Of a DNA stretch of 64,000 nt, positions 58,238 to 64,000 are shown in pieces. Position 1 is the stretch's first letter. Each line of letters opens with the position of its first letter. Source of the stretch: Oscillochloris sp. ZM17-4 (GTDB lineage Bacteria > Chloroflexota > Chloroflexia > Chloroflexales > Chloroflexaceae); NCBI RefSeq assembly GCF_019599295.1, contig NZ_JAIEWN010000031.1, positions 1 to 64,000 of the forward strand. Direction: 5' to 3'. The notes beneath the pieces are model-generated. The model was not told the DNA's origin. It was given only the letters and a program-made list of their open reading frames with translations, and ran no database searches. A program made the position numbers and the translations under genes.

Positions 58238-60493
58238 ATGTCACTCGCCACCCCATCCAGGCGCCTGCTCGCTGCGCTGCTATTCATTGCCGCCGTCATC
58301 GTCGTCCCCGCACTGATAACGCCCGCCCGAGGCGCCGAGCCCGGCGCCGCAATCATCACCTTTAGCGGCACCCTCGACGCTGGCGTGCCCAGCCGTACGG
58401 TGCCGCTCTCTGAGAGCGGCCCGACGAACCTGCGCCTCGCGGTGAGCGGCGGGGTCGCCAGCGACACCGTCACGCTAACGCTGCTCGACTCGTCCGCCAA
58501 GTCGCTGAAGAGCTGGGTCGCCCGCAGTGGCGAGACGATCTGGGGATTCGCGAGCCTACCGGCCGGGGCGAGTCTGCGCGTGCAGACGAGCGGGGCGAGC
58601 CTGAGCTTCGACCTGAGCGCCTACGCGCGGGGCACCGTCGCGGCACCCAGCGCCGCGTCGGACAGCTGGTCTGGCGTGGTGATCGGGGCTGCCGCGCAGA
58701 CCAGCAGCTCGGACGGGCAGTTTGTCGCCCCGGCGGCGGGGCTCTACACATTCACCCTGGGCGCAGACAGCGGCGCCTACCAGCTGGTGATCGATGGGGA
58801 CTACCTGCGCAAGACGGTGGTGAGCGGCAGCCTGCCGAGCGCCAGCGATAGCACCTACTACCTGTCGGCGGGCAACCACAGCTTCCAGATCGTCTCCGAC
58901 TCAAGCGCCGGCGTGTCCACCAGATGGAGCGTGCAGATGGTCGCCGCAGGCGCGATCGATAGCCTCCCCTCCACAGAGAGCGCCTCGATGCTCGGCGGCA
59001 GCACCGGCGACGGCGCCTTCGTCGAGGAGTGGGTGCCCATCCAGACCGCCGCCGCCCACACGGTGAATATCCGCATCGCCGCCATCGGCGCGGCGATCGA
59101 CACCTTCCAGGTCGAGCTCTACACCGGCGGCGCGAAGGTGCTCACCAGCAGCGATGTCGCCGGCGGCGAGGTGGTCTGGGTGAGCAGCGCCCTCGGGGCC
59201 GGGGCGAACGCGCTGCACATCGTCACGAAGGCGGGCAATAGCGCGCCGCTGGGCTATAGCCTGACGGTGAGCGACCTCTTCACGCCCAAGCTGAGCTGGA
59301 GTGGCATCTCCTTCGGCTCCAGCCAGACCAGATCGACGGCGCGGGCATCCTTCGCCACCGCCGGGCTCTACACCTTCACGCTCGGCGCGGAGAGCGGCCG
59401 CTATCAGATCAGCCTCAACGACACGTACCTTCGCAAGGTGGTGACGACGGCGGGGGTGACGTTCAGCGCCTATGTGCCGGCGGGCACCCACACGCTCGAG
59501 ATCACGCAGGAGGGCGCGGGGAGCACCGCTTGGAGCGTGACGATCGAGGCGGCGAAGGCAGCGGTCGACACGCTGCCCTACGCGCGATCCGGGGCGCTCT
59601 TGGGCGGGGCTGGCAACGACTTTGGCGACGAGAGCCTGCCCATTCAGCTCGCCGCCACGACCCCGATCAACATCCGGGTCACCGCCACCGACGGCGGCCC
59701 CAACGACTCGCTGCGGGTCGAAATCTTTGAGGCCGACGCCGCCACGCCGAGCTTCAGCGCGGCCGCCGTCTATAAGGGCGAGGTGCTCTGGGCGACGAGC
59801 AGCCTCCCCGAGGGCACCAGCCTGCTGCGGGTGAGCGCGGCCGCCGGCAATAGCGCGCCGATGAGCTACGCGGTGGAGATCTCGGGCGTGGGGACGATCC
59901 CGCTCACCTGGAGCGGCGTGGCCCGCGGGGAGGGGATCAACTCGGCGATCACGCTGACCGCGCCGGAGGACGGGGTCTATACGGTAACGCTCACCCTGGC
60001 CTCCGGCAACGGCCAGGTGATCATCGACGGCGGCACGCCGCAGACAAAGGCGGCGGCCAGGGTGAATAGCGCCAACCTGACTCTCCGCGTCCCGCTGCGC
60101 GCGGGGCCACACCACTTCGCGTTTATCCAGGACACGACCCAGGTCAGCACCAGCTGGCAGATCGCCACCAGCCTGCTCCAGAAGGCTGTGCCGCTGAGCA
60201 TCACGGCGATCATGCCGCCGCAGCTCAGCTACGGCACCGGCGGCACTATGACGATCAGCGGGGCCGGCTTTGAGAGCGGGACGGTCGTCACGGTGCTTGA
60301 CAGCGCCAAGAAGACCGTATCGTCAAGCGCGGTCGTGGTGAGCGGCACGGAGATTATGCTCACGCTGCCCGCCACGACGCCGCCCGGCACCTACAGCCTG
60401 AGCCTGACGAACCCGAACGGCGATGCGCTGAGCATGAATTCGGCCCTGAGCGTCGGCCTGCTGCGCACCTTCATGCCACTCGTCTATCGCTAG
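58238..60493 (+). CDS. large exported repeat protein with IPT/TIG domain and MPLVYR tail
   Basis: 751 residues; GAGGAGG upstream. Signal peptide (8-33, ending ARGAE). At least two copies of a module of about 200 residues (LYTFTLGADSGAYQLVIDGD / LYTFTLGAESGRYQISLND; STRWSVQMVAAGAIDSLP / STAWSVTIEAAKAAVDTLP), with a diverged third copy. Residues about 650-735 are an IPT/TIG immunoglobulin-like fold (ITAIMPPQLSYGTGGTMTIS). The C-terminal LLRTFMPLVYR resembles the short hydrophobic-basic end common on Chloroflexia exported proteins. A surface or matrix role is inferred. Confidence 0.8.
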   Translation: MSLATPSRRLLAALLFIAAVIVVPALITPARGAEPGAAIITFSGTLDAGVPSRTVPLSESGPTNLRLAVSGGVASDTVTLTLLDSSAKSLKSWVARSGETIWGFASLPAGASLRVQTSGASLSFDLSAYARGTVAAPSAASDSWSGVVIGAAAQTSSSDGQFVAPAAGLYTFTLGADSGAYQLVIDGDYLRKTVVSGSLPSASDSTYYLSAGNHSFQIVSDSSAGVSTRWSVQMVAAGAIDSLPSTESASMLGGSTGDGAFVEEWVPIQTAAAHTVNIRIAAIGAAIDTFQVELYTGGAKVLTSSDVAGGEVVWVSSALGAGANALHIVTKAGNSAPLGYSLTVSDLFTPKLSWSGISFGSSQTRSTARASFATAGLYTFTLGAESGRYQISLNDTYLRKVVTTAGVTFSAYVPAGTHTLEITQEGAGSTAWSVTIEAAKAAVDTLPYARSGALLGGAGNDFGDESLPIQLAATTPINIRVTATDGGPNDSLRVEIFEADAATPSFSAAAVYKGEVLWATSSLPEGTSLLRVSAAAGNSAPMSYAVEISGVGTIPLTWSGVARGEGINSAITLTAPEDGVYTVTLTLASGNGQVIIDGGTPQTKAAARVNSANLTLRVPLRAGPHHFAFIQDTTQVSTSWQIATSLLQKAVPLSITAIMPPQLSYGTGGTMTISGAGFESGTVVTVLDSAKKTVSSSAVVVSGTEIMLTLPATTPPGTYSLSLTNPNGDALSMNSALSVGLLRTFMPLVYR

Positions 60494-60503
60494 GAGGGGC
60501 GCT

Positions 60504-60529
60504 GGGGGGCGCAGCATGCTGCGCCCCCC
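60504..60529. terminator. 26-nt loopless palindrome between convergent genes
   Basis: GGGGGGCGCAGCA (60504-60516) followed directly by its complement (60517-60529); touches the stop of the LIM-DA1-like gene. Confidence 0.75.
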
Positions 60530-61233
60530 TACTCGGCGCGCTTAATATGCTCGATCACGCCCGGGGCGCCGAGGCGCAGCTCAAGGCCAAGGAGCCGCTC
60601 GAGGGCGGGGCGGTAGGGGTGCGGCGCGTTGAGCATACGCTGGGCGGCCAGGTCGCAGCCGATCCAGCGCAGGTGATGGTAGGCCACCCACTCGGCGAAG
60701 CCCTCGCGCAGCTCCTCGTCGCGCAGCAGGGGGCAGCGCTCGCCCTGCCAGGCGTGGGCGTACTCGTGGGCCACGGTGGTGCGGAAGCCGAGCTTCGGCA
60801 GTCCGTAGAGCATGTAGATCGTGCGCAGGTGCCCGGCGCGGTGGTAGAGCCCGAGGGTGCTGTGGCCCTCGGGCGGGATATCGCCGCCCTGCGCGCGGAT
60901 ACCCTCCATCGTCGGCGCGTCCACCATACGGAACGCCACGCCGACATTCAGGCCCATGCCGAACTGGCTGACGACGCCGGCCACCGTCTCGGCGTAGATC
61001 CGCTTCGCCTCGGGCGGGTCGTAGACGGCGGTGGCGTGGCAGCCGGCGCACTGGAGCCGCCCGTCGTGCAGGCGCCAGTGCTGGTCGCCAAGGGGCGCCC
61101 CGCAGGTGGCGCAGCGCGGCCGGGTGGCGATGCAGCCCGGACAGTAGCGGTCGGGCCGGTCGACCAGCGTGTAGTAGCCGCCGTCGAGGGGCCGGCCGCA
61201 GCTGGCGCAGGTTGTTGGCTCGGGGCGTGGCAT
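60529..61233 (-). CDS. LIM/DA1-like zinc metallopeptidase
   Basis: 234 residues from ATG 61233. Residues 9-65 carry four Cys pairs at 9/12, 31/34, 41/44 and 62/65 in LIM-like spacing. Residues about 95-200 are a DA1-like peptidase: VAHEYAHAWQ (HEYAH, 156-160), with the downstream metal Glu in LREGFAEWVAY (E177 or E181). Plant DA1 proteins are ubiquitin-activated LIM peptidases; this has the same two-part order without ubiquitin-interaction motifs. Bacterial members are poorly known. Convergent with the repeat protein. Confidence 0.82.
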   Translation of the reverse strand: MPRPEPTTCASCGRPLDGGYYTLVDRPDRYCPGCIATRPRCATCGAPLGDQHWRLHDGRLQCAGCHATAVYDPPEAKRIYAETVAGVVSQFGMGLNVGVAFRMVDAPTMEGIRAQGGDIPPEGHSTLGLYHRAGHLRTIYMLYGLPKLGFRTTVAHEYAHAWQGERCPLLRDEELREGFAEWVAYHHLRWIGCDLAAQRMLNAPHPYRPALERLLGLELRLGAPGVIEHIKRAE

Positions 61234-61255
61234 ACCTATACTATACCTGGGAGGG

Positions 61256-61280
61256 CCAAGGGAGGGCAACCCTCCCTTGG
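61256..61280. repeat. short perfect hairpin
   Basis: CCAAGGGAGGG (61256-61266) pairs with 61270-61280, loop CAA; lies between the hydrolase and LIM-DA1-like genes. Confidence 0.75.
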
Positions 61281-61292
61281 AAACCCTCGCCC

Positions 61293-62153
61293 CTACCCGG
61301 CGATGAAGTCGCGGGCGAGGAGGGCGAACTCGGCGGGGCGCTCGTCCTGCACCAGCATCCCGGCGCCGTCGATCACCTTGAGGCGGGCGCGCGGGTTGGC
61401 GTTGAGGAAGTCGGCGGCCTTCTGCGGCGGGGTGGTGGTGGCCTGCTTGCCCCAGATGATCAGGGTGGGCTGGCGCAGCCGCGCGAAGGCGGCGGCGATA
61501 TCGCAGTTGAGCAGCCCGGTCAGGAAGCAGATCGGGGCGTAGTAGCCCCCCGGGCGCTGCGCCGACGTGTAGAAGCCAGCCAGCGTCTCGGGCGTGACGC
61601 TGGCCGGGTCGTGGTAGGCCTGGCGGTTGAGAAAGTAGCGCGTGCCGGACTCGCTGGTGAGCCAGCGGAAGATCTGCCGCCCGACAGGGCCGCGCAGGAT
61701 GCGGTAGATCGCCCACGCGACCGGGCCGGCCGGCCTGGCGAGCTGCGAGATGCCCACCGGGCAGGCGAGCACGAGGGAGCGCACCCGCTCGGGCCAGCGG
61801 TCGGCGGCGGCCACGGCGTAGGCGGCCCCGAGCGAGCTGGCCACCACGGCGGTGGGCGCGCCGATGCGGGCCAGCTGCGCGCCGATCTGGTCGATGTAGT
61901 CCTCCGCAGCGTAGCGGCGGGCCGGTCGGTCGGAGTTGCCGTAGCCCAGCAGGTCCATCGCGTGAACCTCGCCGTCGCCCTGGAGCGCCGCGAAGGGGCC
62001 GCGCATCTCGAAGGCCGAGGCGGCCGCGTTGATGCTGTGGACGAGCAGGATAGGCCGTCCGGCCCCGGCGCGGTAGGTGGCGATCTGGTGGCCGCGCCAT
62101 GCGAAGCGCTCGGGAGAGGCGGGAAGAAGGGGCAGGAAGCTCGCTGCACTCAT
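61293..62153 (-). CDS. alpha/beta-hydrolase-fold protein lacking the catalytic His
   Basis: 286 residues from ATG 62153 (AAGGAGAC upstream). HSINAA oxyanion strand, nucleophile elbow VVASSLGAA (S107), acid region IIWGKQATT. The segment that normally ends GAGH reads VIDGAGMLVQDERPAEF: Met266 replaces the catalytic His. It may be non-hydrolytic or use another residue; a sequencing change is also possible. It lies upstream of the LIM-DA1-like gene, divergent from the PH-domain gene. Confidence 0.82.
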   Translation of the reverse strand: MSAASFLPLLPASPERFAWRGHQIATYRAGAGRPILLVHSINAAASAFEMRGPFAALQGDGEVHAMDLLGYGNSDRPARRYAAEDYIDQIGAQLARIGAPTAVVASSLGAAYAVAAADRWPERVRSLVLACPVGISQLARPAGPVAWAIYRILRGPVGRQIFRWLTSESGTRYFLNRQAYHDPASVTPETLAGFYTSAQRPGGYYAPICFLTGLLNCDIAAAFARLRQPTLIIWGKQATTTPPQKAADFLNANPRARLKVIDGAGMLVQDERPAEFALLARDFIAG

Positions 62154-62261
62154 AGGCGTCTCCTTCGATCCTGGAGAAAAGACCAGGACAAGAACGATTA
62201 TAATGAGCCTGTGGGTATAATAAGATGAGAGACAGTACACCAATAGGGTAAGGATCTCGCA

Positions 62262-62861
62262 ATGCGCTTTGAGGTCGCGCCGCTCGATGAGTACGCGCGA
62301 AGGATCACGGTCGGGCTGGCCTACCTGGGCGGCCTGCTGATGCTGCCGCTGCTCTTCGCCTACCTGGCCAACCTGCGCTGGGGCGGCCTACTCATCCCGC
62401 CGGCGCTGGCGCTGCCCCTGGCCCTCTTCCTGCTGCTCAGCTACGCCTTCCAGCCCGGCGCCTACCTGATCGAGGACGACACCCTGGTGGTGCGGCGGCG
62501 CTGGTGGCGGCCCCTGCGCATCCCGCTCGACATGATCACCGGGGCCTCGGCGGCCACCGTCCTCGCCGATGTGCCCCGGCGCGGGCTGCGCTTCGCCTTC
62601 AACCCCGGTGTCTTCGGCTACCTCGGCCCCTTCCACCTGGAGCCCTATGGCGAGACCTTCTTCCTCGCCACGGACCGCTCGCGGCTAGTGTCGGTGGCCC
62701 GCGCCGGCAGCCCGCCGCTGATCATTAGCCCGGCCCGGCCGCGCCAGTTCGTCGAGGCGCTGAACGAGCGGCGCTCCCAGGCGGCGCTGGACGAGCTTAG
62801 CACCATCCCTGGCGGAGGTTTGGGGGCCGAAGGCCCCCGGGATGATTATATATTTGGTTGA
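62262..62861 (+). CDS. membrane-anchored bacterial PH-domain protein
   Basis: 199 residues. Two helices (about 17-70) followed by a bPH domain (about 70-170: GAYLIEDDTLVVRRRWWRPL, GLRFAFNPGVFGYLG, FFLATDRSRLV). The last codons (DYIFG stop) lie in the left arm of a 25-bp hairpin. Function unknown. Confidence 0.78.
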   Translation: MRFEVAPLDEYARRITVGLAYLGGLLMLPLLFAYLANLRWGGLLIPPALALPLALFLLLSYAFQPGAYLIEDDTLVVRRRWWRPLRIPLDMITGASAATVLADVPRRGLRFAFNPGVFGYLGPFHLEPYGETFFLATDRSRLVSVARAGSPPLIISPARPRQFVEALNERRSQAALDELSTIPGGGLGAEGPRDDYIFG

Positions 62862-62899
62862 CGTTGCCAGCGAAGCTGGCAACGTCAACCAAATATATA
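62847..62899. terminator. 25-bp perfect hairpin overlapping a stop codon
   Basis: 62847-62871 pairs perfectly with 62875-62899, loop GAA; core GCCAGCGAAGCTGGC is shared with the hairpin at 51673-51731. Confidence 0.85.
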
Positions 62900-62915
62900 G
62901 AGTAGGTTTTAGCGC

Positions 62916-63479
62916 GTGCGCTTTCCGCTGATCGATACGTTGAATCTGCCCTGCGTCTTCGAGCGGCTGGTGCCGGGCCGGCCGCACCCGGACGGCCGGC
63001 GCTACCTGCCGCTGATCGTGCTGCGCCCCACCGCGCCGCCCGGCCCCGGCGCGATCACCCCCGAGGGCCTGCTGCTCGGCGTGGTCGACCGGCACCACCG
63101 GGTGGATGCGTCCGCCGTCGGGCGGGCCGGGGTGGCCCGGCTGGTCTTCGCGCTCAGCGCGCTGCGCATCCAGGCGCCGCCGCAGCGCGCCGGCCTGGAG
63201 CCTGAGCCCGGCTGGGCGCAGGGCCGCGCCAGCACCGCGCCCACGCTCCTCGGTCGGGTGAAGGAGGTCGCGGCCTGGGAGCAGGGCGGCGCGCAGCTGC
63301 CCTACCAGACCCTCTACGCCGAGCTGACGATCGACGCCGGGGTGGGCGTGGTCGGCCTGCGCACCAGCCTCACCGCCGAGGATATGGCCGCCGCGATCGG
63401 CGCGGCGCGCGTCGTCGCCGGCGACTGGGTGGAGCTGCGGCGCTCGCGGATCGATGTCCTGGCCTTCGAGCCAGGGTGA
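62916..63479 (+). CDS. hypothetical protein
   Basis: 187 residues from GTG 62916, 16 bp beyond the hairpin. Mostly beta and small-residue rich; the segment PLIVLRPTAPPGPGAITPEG begins about residue 32. No transmembrane segment, no motif I recognise. It runs into the accC region without a terminator. Confidence 0.6.
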   Translation: MRFPLIDTLNLPCVFERLVPGRPHPDGRRYLPLIVLRPTAPPGPGAITPEGLLLGVVDRHHRVDASAVGRAGVARLVFALSALRIQAPPQRAGLEPEPGWAQGRASTAPTLLGRVKEVAAWEQGGAQLPYQTLYAELTIDAGVGVVGLRTSLTAEDMAAAIGAARVVAGDWVELRRSRIDVLAFEPG

Positions 63480-63569
63480 GGGCCGATGTATCTCTGTCTC
63501 CTATTCTGAGGGTTGCGCCCTAGAACCCGCCTACCGTTTCCGTCGCTCTGAAATAGAAGCAAGGTCGCT

Positions 63570-64000
63570 ATGTTCGACACCGTACTGATCGCAAACCGCG
63601 GCGAGATCGCGCTGCGGGTGATGCGCGCCTGCCGCGAGCTGGGCCTGCGCAGCGTCGCCGTCTACTCCGAGGCCGACCGCGAGGCGCCCCACGTTTCCTA
63701 CGCCGACGCCGCCTACCTGCTCGGGCCAGCCCCCTCGTCCGAGAGCTACCTGAACATCCCACGGATCATCGAGGTGGCACGCGCCGCCGGGGCCGGGGCC
63801 ATCCACCCCGGCTACGGCTTCCTAGCCGAGAACGCCGACTTCGCCCGCGCCGTGGCCGCCGCCGGCATGGTCTTCATCGGCCCGCCCCCCGAGGCCATGG
63901 AGCGCATGGGCGGCAAGACGGCCGCCCGCCGCGAGGCCACCGACGCCGGCGTCCCACTGGTGCCCGGCACCCTGGAGCCGCTCGAGTCGCTCGATGAGAT
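63570..64000 (+). CDS. accC: biotin carboxylase (partial, continues beyond the window)
   Basis: The first 143 codons are present. [20 protein letters not shown] is the standard biotin carboxylase start (N-terminal pre-ATP-grasp domain), with [20 protein letters not shown] and [19 protein letters not shown] following. It carboxylates biotin on a carrier protein as part of acetyl-, propionyl- or other acyl-CoA carboxylase. AAGG lies before ATG 63570. The 3' part is outside the window, so the partner type cannot be told. Confidence 0.95.
   Translation, partial: MFDTVLIANRGEIALRVMRACRELGLRSVAVYSEADREAPHVSYADAAYLLGPAPSSESYLNIPRIIEVARAAGAGAIHPGYGFLAENADFARAVAAAGMVFIGPPPEAMERMGGKTAARREATDAGVPLVPGTLEPLESLDE

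Noticed and set aside
60529-62262. Single 577-codon minus-strand gene
   Set aside because: The long frame joins the real LIM-DA1-like gene to an out-of-frame shadow of the alpha/beta-hydrolase gene; the two real genes have their own starts at 61233 and 62153.

Overview
The window looks like chromosomal DNA of a high-GC member of the Chloroflexota, most likely class Chloroflexia. The arguments are mainly the kinds of gene present and should be read as inference: an Isp-type [NiFe] hydrogenase, a WST-repeat subtilase, a large secreted protein ending in MPLVYR, and a single-gene class II terpene cyclase. Nothing here fixes genus. Almost all genes share one GC-rich codon style; the AT-rich exceptions are intergenic.

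Layout. 1-690: end of a ribosomal RNA operon (23S 3' end, initiator tRNA-Met, 5S, terminator). 733-5330: a PspC-like gene, then an apparent mobile-element remnant (tail of a phage-antirepressor-like gene, an XRE repressor, and a very large primase-helicase whose reading frame has no stop before it enters the next gene). 5326-9539 (minus): a quinol-oxidising module of ferritin-like lipoprotein, cytochrome b, Rieske protein and tri-haem cytochrome c. 9760-12797 (plus): an SQR-like flavoprotein, a 38-residue protein and a TsoY-like membrane protein. 12857-21557: HypC, a hydrogenase protease and the minus-strand operon PocR regulator - DsrE - lipoyl (GcvH-like) protein - HynS - Isp1 - Isp2 - HynL - protease. 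21756-23010: a ParA/ribbon-helix-helix partition cassette bracketed by GTACGC-based repeat arrays. 23145-29418: dnaE with two perfect DnaA boxes upstream, a small palindromic MITE-like element, an aspartase/fumarase and a phosphoesterase. 29415-33796: GGDEF - FIST - hybrid kinase signalling operon. 33954-43156: secreted or envelope proteins (subtilase, CapA-like, NAGPA-like, LCP, S9 peptidase). 43311-51665: Flp pilin, rqcH, gmk, yqeY, pgpH, a MazG-like gene, hisB and prsW. 51756-64000: hypothetical proteins, a STAS sensor, a terpene cyclase, a QTMAN-like glycosyltransferase, an enoyl-CoA hydratase, a large repeat protein, a LIM-DA1-like peptidase, an alpha/beta hydrolase, a PH-domain protein and the start of accC.

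How the genes may work together. The 5-22 kb block is a coherent redox region: Isp1/Isp2 should pass hydrogenase electrons to the membrane quinone pool, which the b/Rieske/c module could draw on. The placing of a lipoyl carrier protein and a DsrE protein at the head of the hydrogenase operon, with an SQR-like flavoprotein and a TsoY-like protein nearby, suggests that hydrogen and sulfur (or disulfide) metabolism are linked; this is the best candidate for an undescribed system.

Two genome-wide habits are also visible. Intergenic spaces carry tandem arrays of 7-bp (sometimes 8-bp) words, often as inverted pairs, and long hairpins with perfect 16-30 bp stems separate many genes. The 7-bp arrays even enter coding sequence in rqcH.
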